41,085 bases of DNA from the NCBI RefSeq assembly GCF_000775915.1, contig NZ_BBLT01000002.1, forward strand, positions 780,384 through 821,468, given 5' to 3'. Position numbers and translations under genes: made by a program. Source of the DNA: Sporocytophaga myxococcoides. Its GTDB lineage: Bacteria; Bacteroidota; Bacteroidia; Cytophagales; Cytophagaceae. Below, in pieces: positions 17,801 to 25,097 of this stretch (the first letter of the stretch is position 1; each line of letters begins with the position of its first letter). Below the pieces are notes generated by a model. That model ran no database searches. It saw nothing but the letters and a program-made list of their open reading frames with translations, and had not been told where the DNA came from.

Positions 17801-17941
17801 AAAAGAATAGATTATGGGGTGGAAGGTACTGGAATCGGAATGTCGATAGTTAAAAGAATTGTAGATAATAACGGTGGTAAAATCGAAGTAAACTCCAATC
17901 CGGGAGAAGGAACTGTTTTTAATATCTTTTTGAAAATATAA
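14810..17941 (+). CDS. Cytoplasmic multi-PAS sensor histidine kinase
   Basis: This 1043-residue kinase has no signal peptide or membrane helix. About six PAS/PAC units can be traced (roughly 20-120, 145-255, 262-380, 390-500, 545-660 and 668-785). Several end in the PAC motif, for example GGIGCLTQIT, LLGYFQDIT, VGSIMDITKRKKAE, IVGCLTEITEIK and WVGTSTDIHDQ. A coiled coil (about 505-545, ELNEELEIKVKERT) splits the array. A second coil leads to FVYMASHDLTSPV (His833) and an ATPase domain (LLSNAIKYKS, DNGKGIRKEDY, TGIGMSIVKRI). No receiver domain or adjacent response regulator is present. It follows the PorP/SprF gene at 225 bases; a link with the sigma locus is possible but unproven. Confidence 0.92.
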   Translation: MLNPSGIMIDESVLWKETFIKTLKRSSDGIFAFDEFGKIFFWNNSLELLTDYPSRLAVKLSYNDVFWPDSFAALYNKVKDGEIVEIPLTRYSFKPGKKVYFKGNIFPVLDTDGKFFGGIGCLTQITGPGFVEAEVLSEDGLIEEVESLARVGRWEMDIMTGYTFCSNQIYDIFEITPDGPIRLEDLFCYVHSEDISKVIQVIDCAREEKRSIDFNYRIITPNENLKYILGKAKPVLNEAGKLVRLLGYFQDITYRKRTDSLLSGIVHSSGMGFMMLKPVRNEDKYVTDFQPVFFNHFTEKFLNKKFRELRGKRFFAEYPGLIKLGILDQFKDVMTTGEPSTNEVYYGEDGFSNWLRISAVRNEDSCIISFEDYTERVDALEELRKNQIFLYQSQEAANICSFEWELKSDNFKVTPELRKMFDYPSKGTITFKDIQNCVEEYDRSNIMTFVETIIETNEPWELECKVKTIMGREIYCWMKATIFIDNAGEKKLVGSIMDITKRKKAELDLEKSKLQLERISKALKELNEELEIKVKERTLDLSVSNERFRLISNATNDSMWDWDFITNEFWFNDAYKAHFGFENLEGKAGLDYWKTRIHPDDRTRILDSFECIFFSQESNWRNEYKFCKNDGTYGYVIDRGFVIRDEKGKVIRIVGCLTEITEIKTIESRLLESEETYRTLAESMPQLVWITNETGEIIFTNRKSEEYLGKSFDDLKGNGWFNFIHQNDLSKALYKWNQSLGTGAEYSVEYRLKNCLNDYRWFLSRAVPIKGENGKNVKWVGTSTDIHDQRMMLNNFASAQVKLSDINNQLNTKNEELKKINKELDNFVYMASHDLTSPVRNLESLMELLLNELNPDPNNVKLNFLINLVTRSISILKKTISDLSEVAKTEEDPFLIQEVNLNEVLEEVKDSIKDLIEGSEAIILEDFKVKSLKFRKKNMRSILFNLLSNAIKYKSIERKPVVGIRTELVSEDIILLAIQDNGKGIRKEDYPKVFAPFKRIDYGVEGTGIGMSIVKRIVDNNGGKIEVNSNPGEGTVFNIFLKI

Positions 17942-17961
17942 TCTATCTTTAATAACAATTG

Positions 17962-18013
17962 AATCCTGAGATTAGTCTTTATTTTATATTGACTTCTCAG
18001 GATTTTTTATTTT
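17962..18013 (+). terminator. Rho-independent-type terminator after the multi-PAS kinase
   Basis: AATCCTGAG (17962-17970) pairs with CTCAGGATT (17996-18004), with a further inner AGTC/GACT pairing (17974-17977 / 17991-17994). A T-rich stretch follows (TTTTTATTTT). Confidence 0.75.
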
Positions 18014-18069
18014 CTGTTAGGGAAGTATTTCTTTTAGTGCCAGTGTTGTATAATTAATAAGTGGATCGA

Positions 18070-18261
18070 ATGAAAAAGAGTAAGAAAAACAGAATTTCGG
18101 GAAAAGATGGGGAATTAAATAGTGTAAATGAGAAAAAAAATAAATCAGGAGGTGTAAACGAACAATCACTAGGAGGTATCTCCACTGCATTCAAGATAGA
18201 TCTTAACTACACATCCAGCGTAGAATTTTCATTTGACGATCTGCAGGAGGGGGATGAATAA
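18070..18261 (+). CDS. Small acidic-tailed hypothetical protein
   Basis: An open frame of 63 residues from the ATG at 18070 (a GTG at 18061 would add three). The N-terminal half is very lysine/asparagine rich (KKSKKNRISGKDG, NEKKNKSGG); the C-terminal half is acidic (FSFDDLQEGDE). I recognise no family. It ends 21 bases before the metal-binding-domain gene on the same strand and is probably co-transcribed. The short length and odd composition leave some doubt that it is translated, but the reading frame, spacing and neighbours support it. Confidence 0.55.
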   Translation: MKKSKKNRISGKDGELNSVNEKKNKSGGVNEQSLGGISTAFKIDLNYTSSVEFSFDDLQEGDE

Positions 18262-18267
18262 AATCAA

Positions 18268-18274
18268 AAGGAGG
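18268..18274 (+). promoter_or_regulatory. Unusually strong ribosome binding site
   Basis: AAGGAGG lies 8 bases before the ATG at 18283. Most genes in this window have no Shine-Dalgarno sequence, as is normal for Bacteroidota, so this full match stands out. Confidence 0.8.
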
Positions 18275-18282
18275 GAATTAGT

Positions 18283-18504
18283 ATGGAGGAAAGAACAAGA
18301 ACCTTTAAGTTTAAAACCAATATAGATTGTGTACCATGTATTCAGCAAATCAGATCTGTTTTTGATGACAGTCCGGGTATAGACTACTGGTATGTAGAGC
18401 CATTTGGAGAAGAACCCGAATTAACTGTATCTAGTCAGGAGTTAGATGCACATTCAATTATAGAGATGGTTCATAATGCCGGATATGAAGCCAGAAGGAT
18501 CTGA
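18283..18504 (+). CDS. Heavy-metal-associated (HMA)-like small protein
   Basis: This 73-residue protein has the length and layout of a ferredoxin-like HMA metal-binding domain. FKFKTNIDCVPCIQQIRSVF supplies a CxxC pair (Cys16, Cys19) after the first strand, and the tail HSIIEMVHNAGYEARRI matches the usual last helix and strand. It probably binds Cu(I), Zn or a similar soft metal, as a chaperone or sensor. It differs from classic GMTCxxC sites in the residues around the pair, so a non-metal role is possible. It has a full SD site, follows the 63-residue gene by 21 bases, and is separated from the four-helix gene by a structured hairpin. Confidence 0.75.
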   Translation: MEERTRTFKFKTNIDCVPCIQQIRSVFDDSPGIDYWYVEPFGEEPELTVSSQELDAHSIIEMVHNAGYEARRI

Positions 18505-18577
18505 TATACATTCATCAAAAATGAACTGATTTCTAATTTATTCAATTGTTTTCCATTGAGATTGTAAAAGATGTCGG

Positions 18578-18647
18578 GACCGGAAATCATGATTTAAAAT
18601 GTTTGAAGGTACAATTCAAACTAATTTCCGGTCACCTGATGTTTTTT
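18578..18647 (+). promoter_or_regulatory. Two-tier hairpin with T-run upstream of the four-helix gene
   Basis: GACCGGAAAT (18578-18587) pairs perfectly with ATTTCCGGTC (18624-18633). Inside it GTTTGAA (18601-18607) pairs with TTCAAAC (18615-18621). A seven-T run follows at 18641-18647, then the SD site. It could terminate the upstream transcript, attenuate the downstream gene, or be a dispersed palindromic element. Confidence 0.6.
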
Positions 18648-18652
18648 TATAA

Positions 18653-18659
18653 AAGGAGG
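18653..18659 (+). promoter_or_regulatory. Unusually strong ribosome binding site
   Basis: AAGGAGG again lies exactly 8 bases before an ATG (18668). Sequence and spacing are the same as at 18268, and it directly follows the hairpin/T-run. Confidence 0.8.
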
Positions 18660-18667
18660 ATATTCAT

Positions 18668-19111
18668 ATGAAAAATAAAGCTGTAAATTCTGTTAATGCC
18701 CTTAATGAAATCCTTTCATCCAGACAAGAAGCTTATAGAAAAGCTTTTTCGCTTACTTTGGCACGTCCCGTGCACGAACTTATGCATAATCATTTCAGAA
18801 AATCTCTGATCCTAAAAGAAGAACTAAATAAAATTCAGGGTAGCACCAACATTGAAGATCGGTTTGAAATTTCATTTTCTAAAAACATCTGGTCAGACCT
18901 TGGCAGTGCAATAGAAAATGGGGGTATCAATAAAGAACAAACGGTGTTTGATGCGTTTGTCCAGGCTGAGGAAGGGACAATAGAAGATATTGCTGAAATT
19001 ATTGAAAATTCTCCGGATGCTGATGAAAATTCTAAAGCTGTTTTATTAAGAATAAAAAAAGAAGTTTCTGATGATCTTAAAGAAATAAAAAGTTTATGGA
19101 TTTCTGAGTAG
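18668..19111 (+). CDS. Small helical-bundle protein, DUF2383/PA2169-like
   Basis: This 147-residue, almost all-helical protein has no signal or membrane segment. The order of helices (VNALNEILSSRQEAYRKAF; HELMHNHFRKSLILKEELNKI; IWSDLGSAIENG; VFDAFVQAEEGTIEDIAEII) resembles DUF2383 four-helix bundles, a ferritin-like group linked to stress responses. This assignment is tentative. A strong SD site and the hairpin precede it. It converges on the efflux operon with a 2-base gap. Together with the HMA-like and 63-residue genes it may form a small stress cluster. Confidence 0.7.
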   Translation: MKNKAVNSVNALNEILSSRQEAYRKAFSLTLARPVHELMHNHFRKSLILKEELNKIQGSTNIEDRFEISFSKNIWSDLGSAIENGGINKEQTVFDAFVQAEEGTIEDIAEIIENSPDADENSKAVLLRIKKEVSDDLKEIKSLWISE

Positions 19112-19113
19112 CA

Positions 19114-20565
19114 TTATTGCCAGCTGCCTCCTAGTGCCTTTATAAGATAAATTGTATATGTAAACTGATCTCCCCGAATTTGTGCTGCAATGCTTTGTGC
19201 ATTCAGCGCTGTTCTTTCATTGTTTACTACTTCATAATATGTTACCAATCCTTTGGAATATCTTTCTCTGGAAAGCATGGCTGTTAGTTCGGAAGTTTTA
19301 ATGATGGAATCCTGAAGAATAGATTGCTCTTTTCTTTGAGCAAGTGTGTTAAGTGCATCTTCTACTTCTCTGAATGATGATAAAACAACTTTTTCATACG
19401 CTGCGGTTGTTTGAAGATATCGTGCTTTTGCCATTTGAATCAAAGCTGTATTCCTGCCTCCCCGATATAGGGGTAAAGAAAGAGTTGCGCCAAGCAGCCA
19501 GGTTTTACTGTCAGACGAAAGAAGGGTACTTACATCTCTACTTAATGTGCCTGCCGAACCGGTAAGTATAAGAGACGGAAATTTGTATGCTTTATAAACA
19601 CCAATTGAAGCATTGGCAGCTTCTGCAAGTTGTTCCTGACGCTGTATATCTGGCCTTCGTTTTAAAAGATCTGAAGGAACACCTTCAGGTATTTGTGGGA
19701 GTTGAATATTCCAGTCTTTTTTCGGTAAGGAAAAGCTATAAGCCGGAAGTCCGCATAGCATGGCAAGGGCATGCTCCGCCGCATTTCTGTAGTTCTGCAG
19801 ATCGTAATACTGTGACTGGATGGTTTGATAATCATTCTGAGTCTGGCTTAAATCAAGTAATGTGATTAATCCGACCCTATAACGTTCTTCTGTAAGGACA
19901 AGGTTGTCTTTCCTCGTTTGAAGAGCTTTCGTATATATGTTAATCTTAAGATCAGTAACTCTTATCAACATATAGTAATAAGCTACATCAGTTGTTATAG
20001 ACAATAAAACCCCGTTCATGTCTGCAGAATAAGAGGCAAAGTTATGCCTGGCAGCCCGAACATTATTTCTGTATTTACCCCATAAGTCAATTTCATAATC
20101 AAAATCCAAAGGAAGCTGAAAAGTATTAATGATCACACCCGGAAGTTGATTCCCTGTTGTCTGGAATGGATTAGGCCGGTTCTGTGAAAGCTGATTTCTT
20201 GTTACTGATGGATTAAAAAGTATTGCAGGAAATAAGTCTGAAGCTGAAAGTTTTATATTGGCTCTTGCTTCGTCCAATCGTGCAACAGCATTTCTGATAT
20301 CCGGATTGGCTTTTACAGCAATCTCTTCCAGAGAATCAAGTGTGGGATCATTGAATATGGTCCACCAGGCTTGGAAGTTACTATTTATAGTATCTGAAGA
20401 TTTTTGATAAGTATAAATTTTCCATTGTCCACTCTCATAACTTTCTTTGATCTCTTTTAATCTGCTATTATCAGGACGAAAGGAGCAAGATAATAACAGA
20501 TATATGTTCAATACCAGTAGGTTCGAGTAAGGACAATGGCGAATAATATGTGCATAGGGTTTCAT
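19114..20565 (-). CDS. Outer-membrane efflux channel lipoprotein (TolC/OprM, NodT type)
   Basis: This 483-residue protein is last in the efflux operon. The N-terminus has a lipobox-like LLLSCS around residue 27, as in OprM-type lipoproteins. Two outer-membrane efflux (OEP) repeats follow, with NPDIRNAVARLDEARANI, FDYEIDLWGKYRNNVRAA and LLKRRPDIQRQEQLAEAANA, then LSLPLYRGGRNTALIQMAKA. It should form the trimeric exit duct for the pump. It starts 6 bases after the adaptor gene ends. Substrates are unknown. Confidence 0.92.
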   Translation of the reverse strand: MKPYAHIIRHCPYSNLLVLNIYLLLSCSFRPDNSRLKEIKESYESGQWKIYTYQKSSDTINSNFQAWWTIFNDPTLDSLEEIAVKANPDIRNAVARLDEARANIKLSASDLFPAILFNPSVTRNQLSQNRPNPFQTTGNQLPGVIINTFQLPLDFDYEIDLWGKYRNNVRAARHNFASYSADMNGVLLSITTDVAYYYMLIRVTDLKINIYTKALQTRKDNLVLTEERYRVGLITLLDLSQTQNDYQTIQSQYYDLQNYRNAAEHALAMLCGLPAYSFSLPKKDWNIQLPQIPEGVPSDLLKRRPDIQRQEQLAEAANASIGVYKAYKFPSLILTGSAGTLSRDVSTLLSSDSKTWLLGATLSLPLYRGGRNTALIQMAKARYLQTTAAYEKVVLSSFREVEDALNTLAQRKEQSILQDSIIKTSELTAMLSRERYSKGLVTYYEVVNNERTALNAQSIAAQIRGDQFTYTIYLIKALGGSWQ

Positions 20566-20571
20566 TGTTTG

Positions 20572-21696
20572 TTACTTTTGCTTACCTGTATCTTGAGCGA
20601 AAGTTGCTTGTTGTTTTCCAACTACATTTACTTTAATTCCATTAGAAAGCTTATCTGTGGGGTTTGTAACTAGCCATTCATCACCGTTGATTCCACTGTA
20701 TATTGAAAGAAATTTTCCATAATCCCTGGCTATCTTAATCTCTTTAAGTTTGATAGTATTATCTTTATTCAGGGTAGCAACTTCCGTACCTTCTGCTCTT
20801 ACGATAAGGGTATTTGCAGGAATCAGGACTACCTCACTTTCTCTTGCAGGCTTAAATCTGACTTGCACATACATACCTGGTCTTAGTTTAAGATCTGGAT
20901 TCTTGACATGGATTTCTGTAAGTAAGGTTCGGCTGGAAGGATCAAGAGCCTCAGCCGTTCTTGCCACTTTTCCAGTAATGATGTATTCTGGATATTTCTC
21001 AAGAATAATTTCAGCAGAAATACCTTCTGTTATATTGGCAGAGTATACTTGAGGAACATTTACATATGTTCTTAATAAGTCAATTTGTTCTACTTTAAAC
21101 ATCGGAGTAGTATTTGACGGACTAATAAGACTTCCGAAGTCAACATTTCTTGCGGTGACAATTCCTGCAAAAGGAGCTCTGATTGTTTTAAAGGAAAGCA
21201 TGGCTTCAGTTTGTCTTACAATAGCCAGATTGGCCTCATAGCTTGTTCTTGCCTGATCTATCTCTTGCTTGGAAACTGCTCCCGGAATCTGCACACTGGA
21301 AACTCTGTCGTAGTTCGCTTTTGCGAGCGACAACGAAGCTTTGGTCTGAGCAAGCTGCTGATCTATCTCCGGAGTTTCAATTTCGGCAAGTAACTGATTA
21401 TTTTTTACTGAGGTCCCGATATCAGTGTACCACTTTTTTATATATCCGTTCACTCGGGCAAAAATTTGAGTCTCTTTATAGGCTCTTACTTCTCCCGGAA
21501 GTTCAATAGAGGTAGTATCTTTTGTTCTTATCGCTTTTACCAGAATTACAGGTTGTGTTGAATTGATTTTTATATTTGCTTCTTCATTAAGCATTTTTTT
21601 ATTTCTGAGCTTTGGTAGCAGGCCGATAAGGAAAAATACTACAAGTATTACTATCAATAATAGTATCGGCAATAATTTTAGTTTACGCTTCTTCAT
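20572..21696 (-). CDS. RND periplasmic adaptor (membrane fusion protein)
   Basis: This 374-residue adaptor has an N-terminal membrane anchor (residues 9-27, LLPILLLIVILVVFFLIGL), a split lipoyl domain (EIETPEIDQQ and FKTIRAPFAGIVTARNVDFG), a short helical hairpin between them, a beta-barrel domain and a membrane-proximal domain (RPGMYVQVRF, VLIPANTLIV). It bridges the inner-membrane pump and the outer-membrane channel. Its start overlaps the end of the pump gene by 4 bases, so translation is coupled. Confidence 0.93.
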   Translation of the reverse strand: MKKRKLKLLPILLLIVILVVFFLIGLLPKLRNKKMLNEEANIKINSTQPVILVKAIRTKDTTSIELPGEVRAYKETQIFARVNGYIKKWYTDIGTSVKNNQLLAEIETPEIDQQLAQTKASLSLAKANYDRVSSVQIPGAVSKQEIDQARTSYEANLAIVRQTEAMLSFKTIRAPFAGIVTARNVDFGSLISPSNTTPMFKVEQIDLLRTYVNVPQVYSANITEGISAEIILEKYPEYIITGKVARTAEALDPSSRTLLTEIHVKNPDLKLRPGMYVQVRFKPARESEVVLIPANTLIVRAEGTEVATLNKDNTIKLKEIKIARDYGKFLSIYSGINGDEWLVTNPTDKLSNGIKVNVVGKQQATFAQDTGKQK

Positions 21697-24600
21697 GCAA
21701 TACTTTTCTTTTTACCTTTAAACACACTATAGAATATCGGAACTATAAAAAGTGTAGTAAAAGTAGCAACAATGAGCCCTCCTATTACTGCTCTTCCAAG
21801 TGGAGCGTTTTGTTCACCACCTTCTCCAAGTCCTAAAGACATCGGTAGCATTCCAATAATCATAGCCAGAGCTGTCATAATAACGGGCCTTAATCTCGTA
21901 TATCCTGCAGATAAAGCGGATTCATATGCATTTTTTCCTGTGAGCATTTCATCGTTTGCAAAAGTAACAAGCAAAATGCTGTTAGAAGTAGCTACTCCCA
22001 TACACATAATCGCACCCATAAGCGCAGGAACGCTTATAGGTGTTTGTGTGCAGAATAATATCCAGGCTATCCCCGATAATGCTCCTGGAAGTCCAAGCAG
22101 TATGATGAAAGGATCCAGCCATGATTGAAAATTGATGACCATAAGCAGATATACCAATAGTATGGCAAAGATCAAACCCAGAGCCAAACCTTTAAAGGAG
22201 GAGTTCATACTTTGGACTTGTCCTTTGACTTCTATAGAAGTGCCTCTGGGCAGTTGTGATTTTATTTCATTTATGATTTCATTGATCTTGTCCGATACAC
22301 TTCCAAGATCTGTATCCTGAACGCTTGCGAATATATCAATAACAGGCTGTACATTATAATGAGATACAAGTCCTGCAGTAACAGATCTGTCAAATTCTGA
22401 AAGGTTAGTTAGTAACTGGGGCTGTTTCAACTGACTTGACGTTATCGTTGTTTTCCCCAGATCTTCTATAGAATTTATTTTATATTGAGGTGTTTGAACT
22501 GCAACAAAATAACTAATCCCGTTTTTGGGATCTAACCAGAAGTTAGGCGCTGTTTGTCCGCTGGAGGAGAGGGATATCAATACACTATTGGCAACATCTC
22601 TTTGGGTTAAACCTATTTGTTGAGCTTTTGTACGGTCGACGTTTACTTTAACCTGGGGAATATTGAAAACTTGGGGAATATATACATCTGTGGCTCCTGG
22701 AATTTTAGAAACCTTATCGGCTATTTCGAGAGCTATTCTATAATTGGATTGTTGATCTCTTCCTATTACTTGTATATCTATAGGTGCAGAGATGCCAAAA
22801 TTAAGAATCTGAGTAACAATGTCAGAAGGAGGGTAGCTAATTTCAAGTCCAGGTATTCTTTCGTTAACAGTCTTTCGAATTTTTTTCATGTAAACTTCTG
22901 AAGGAACACTTTGATTTTTTAGTGACACCTGTATTTCACCTTCAAATGATCCTATTGATGAATAACCTCCCCAGGCAAGGTTAATTCCACTATTGGGCAA
23001 TCCCATATTATCCAGCATCAGATCCAGTTCTTCAGGAGGAATAATTTCCTTGATAATGTCTTCTACCTTGCCAAATATTATTTCCGTTTGCTCTATCCTT
23101 GTTCCACTTGGAACTCTTATATGCAGCCTGAATTGTCCAGCATCAACTTTGGGAAAAAAATCTTTTCCAAGGAATGGGAACAATGCAGAGCTGATTATGC
23201 AAAAACATATAAAGAGGATAATCGCAAAAGCTTTACCAGAAAGCGCTCCGTCAAGAACCCTTCTATAACGTTCTCTCATTTTCTCAAACCATTTGTCAAA
23301 CCGCTTATGAATCTTCCATATTGCAGAGTTGGCTTTTGTATCAGGATATCGATGTGGTTGATAAAGATGTAACTCTTTTCCCATAAGGTATTGAATAGAG
23401 ACGGGTACAAAAGTCCTTGAGAGGAAATAAGAAGCCATCATTGCAAATATTACAGAAATCGCAAGAGGAGAAAACAAAGACTGTGCAACTCCTGAAAGAA
23501 AAAAAATAGGAAGAAAAACTATGCAAATTGCAAAGGTACTTACCAACGCAGGTAAAGCTATTTCTTGTGCACTATCAAGTATGCCCTGTTTCAGAGGCTT
23601 TTCAAGTATCAGATTTCTTGTAGTATTTTCTATCTCTACTGTGGCATCGTCTACAAGAATTCCTACCGCCAGTGCAAGGCCACCAAGAGTCATGATGTTC
23701 AATGTTTGTCCAAGGGCATATAACACTATTATAGAAGTCAGAATACTGAGAGGAATAGAAAGAACAACTACCAGAGTACTTCTCCAGCTTCCAAGGAACA
23801 GAAGAATCATTAACCCAGTTAGACATGCGGCAATAACAGCTTCTTTTACGACATTGTTAATTGAAGCTCTCACAAAAAGAGACTGGTCAAAAAGTAATTT
23901 TAGTTCAAGCTCATCAGTTACCGTTGATAAAACTTCCGGAAGGGCTTTTTTTACCCGATCAATAATGTCAATTGTAGATGCAGAACCTGCCTTTAATATG
24001 GTAAGAAAGCTTCCTCTTTTTCCGTTAAAACGAACAATATTTGTCTGAATGGAATAACCCTCATGTACATAAGCAACATCTTTTACATAGATCACAGCTC
24101 CATTGACCTCCTTTATGGGCATATAATTAAGGGCATCAATAACGTCTGTACTGGAGTTAAGTTTAACATCATATTCCTTTTCACCCATTTTTACTGTTCC
24201 GGCAGGCAATATCAGGTTTTGTGAAACCAGTGCATTCGAGACATCAGTTGGAGACAGGTTTTTGGCATTGAGAGCTTCTATATCAAGATCGACCATTACA
24301 TTTCGTTGTTTTCCTCCATAGGGCAACGGTATTTGTGCTCCTTGTACTGTTGCTAATCCGGTGCGGATGAAGTTTGTGGCAATGTCATTAATGGCTTGCT
24401 CTGGTAAAGTTTGGCTGCTCAACGCTATCTGCAAAATAGGTACATTGGAAGCGTTGTATCTCAATATTAAAGGCGCGGTTGTTCCAGGAGGAAGAATCCT
24501 TAATAAGCTTAATGAACTTGACGCAAGCTGAGCAACTGCTGCTTCCACTTCTGCTCCAGGCTGGAAATAGATTTTGATGACTGAAACTCCCCGATACGAT

Positions 24601-24851
24601 TGAGATTCTATGTGTTCAATGTCATTTACAGTTGTTGTATAGGCTCTTTCACATACTGTTACAATCCTCTGCTCCATCTCTTTAGGTGAAATGCCATTGT
24701 AACTCCAAATAACGCTTACTACAGGAATGTTTATGTTTGGAAATATATCAACAGCCATTCTGCTGATAGCCACGAGTCCGAGTATCAGAATCAGCAGTGA
24801 AACTACTACAAAAGTATAAGGCCTGTCTAATGCTAATCTTACAATCCACAT
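21693..24851 (-). CDS. RND-family inner-membrane efflux transporter (HAE1-like)
   Basis: This 1052-residue proton-driven exporter starts with MWIVRLALDRPYTF. Typical features are the DIFPNINIPVVSV porter region, helix 4 with GGLALAVGILVDDATVEIEN (the paired aspartates of the proton relay), the second-half loop and the C-terminal block PVIMTALAMIIGMLP with GLGEGGEQNAPLGRAVIGG. Homology points to HAE1 (drug/hydrophobe) rather than heavy-metal pumps, but the substrate is open. The ATG at 24851 is chosen over a TTG two codons earlier. It is first of three genes in the order pump, adaptor, channel. No regulator is adjacent. A second, diverged copy of its start lies 227 bases upstream. Confidence 0.95.
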   Translation of the reverse strand: MWIVRLALDRPYTFVVVSLLILILGLVAISRMAVDIFPNINIPVVSVIWSYNGISPKEMEQRIVTVCERAYTTTVNDIEHIESQSYRGVSVIKIYFQPGAEVEAAVAQLASSSLSLLRILPPGTTAPLILRYNASNVPILQIALSSQTLPEQAINDIATNFIRTGLATVQGAQIPLPYGGKQRNVMVDLDIEALNAKNLSPTDVSNALVSQNLILPAGTVKMGEKEYDVKLNSSTDVIDALNYMPIKEVNGAVIYVKDVAYVHEGYSIQTNIVRFNGKRGSFLTILKAGSASTIDIIDRVKKALPEVLSTVTDELELKLLFDQSLFVRASINNVVKEAVIAACLTGLMILLFLGSWRSTLVVVLSIPLSILTSIIVLYALGQTLNIMTLGGLALAVGILVDDATVEIENTTRNLILEKPLKQGILDSAQEIALPALVSTFAICIVFLPIFFLSGVAQSLFSPLAISVIFAMMASYFLSRTFVPVSIQYLMGKELHLYQPHRYPDTKANSAIWKIHKRFDKWFEKMRERYRRVLDGALSGKAFAIILFICFCIISSALFPFLGKDFFPKVDAGQFRLHIRVPSGTRIEQTEIIFGKVEDIIKEIIPPEELDLMLDNMGLPNSGINLAWGGYSSIGSFEGEIQVSLKNQSVPSEVYMKKIRKTVNERIPGLEISYPPSDIVTQILNFGISAPIDIQVIGRDQQSNYRIALEIADKVSKIPGATDVYIPQVFNIPQVKVNVDRTKAQQIGLTQRDVANSVLISLSSSGQTAPNFWLDPKNGISYFVAVQTPQYKINSIEDLGKTTITSSQLKQPQLLTNLSEFDRSVTAGLVSHYNVQPVIDIFASVQDTDLGSVSDKINEIINEIKSQLPRGTSIEVKGQVQSMNSSFKGLALGLIFAILLVYLLMVINFQSWLDPFIILLGLPGALSGIAWILFCTQTPISVPALMGAIMCMGVATSNSILLVTFANDEMLTGKNAYESALSAGYTRLRPVIMTALAMIIGMLPMSLGLGEGGEQNAPLGRAVIGGLIVATFTTLFIVPIFYSVFKGKKKSIA

Positions 24852-25097
24852 TTGCAAGTGGGTTTAATTGCTGCACTTGAAGTAACCGTTGGAAAATGTA
24901 AAGGTTTTTGTAGACAGAAAAATGTTAAGAATTTATTTAGTTGAAAAAATGATAACAGACTAAAATGCGTATTAATAAAGTGATCTATGAGAGCAATCTT
25001 TTTATTTTGGTATTTATGCAGGATAAAGTAACTATTCAAATTTAAATTGATCCAATGGATTAATTTGACAATCCACATTTTAAAATAGGATTAAGTG
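24834..25097 (-). repeat. Imperfect direct repeat: vestigial copy of the RND gene start
   Basis: 24834-24870 (around the real ATG) and 25061-25097 align without gaps at 29 of 37 positions, including 13 identical in a row (ACAATCCACATTT). On the minus strand both read ATGTGGATTGT, giving MWIVRLA and MWIVKLI. The upstream copy opens into a 79-codon frame with no RND likeness after about six residues, so it looks like a duplication scar or chance remnant and not a gene. Confidence 0.55.

Noticed and set aside
20515-20540. GGTTCGAGT word resembling a tRNA T-arm
   Set aside because: It lies inside the coding sequence of the efflux channel and no acceptor stem or anticodon arm surrounds it.
23521-24048. 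175-codon plus-strand frame within the RND pump gene
   Set aside because: Antisense to a highly conserved transporter region; no start context or family match.
24839-25078. 79-codon minus-strand frame beginning MWIVKLIHWIN upstream of the RND pump
   Set aside because: Only about the first six codons resemble a pump start. The rest is low-complexity AT-rich translation, and it runs over the real pump start. Treated as a duplication remnant.
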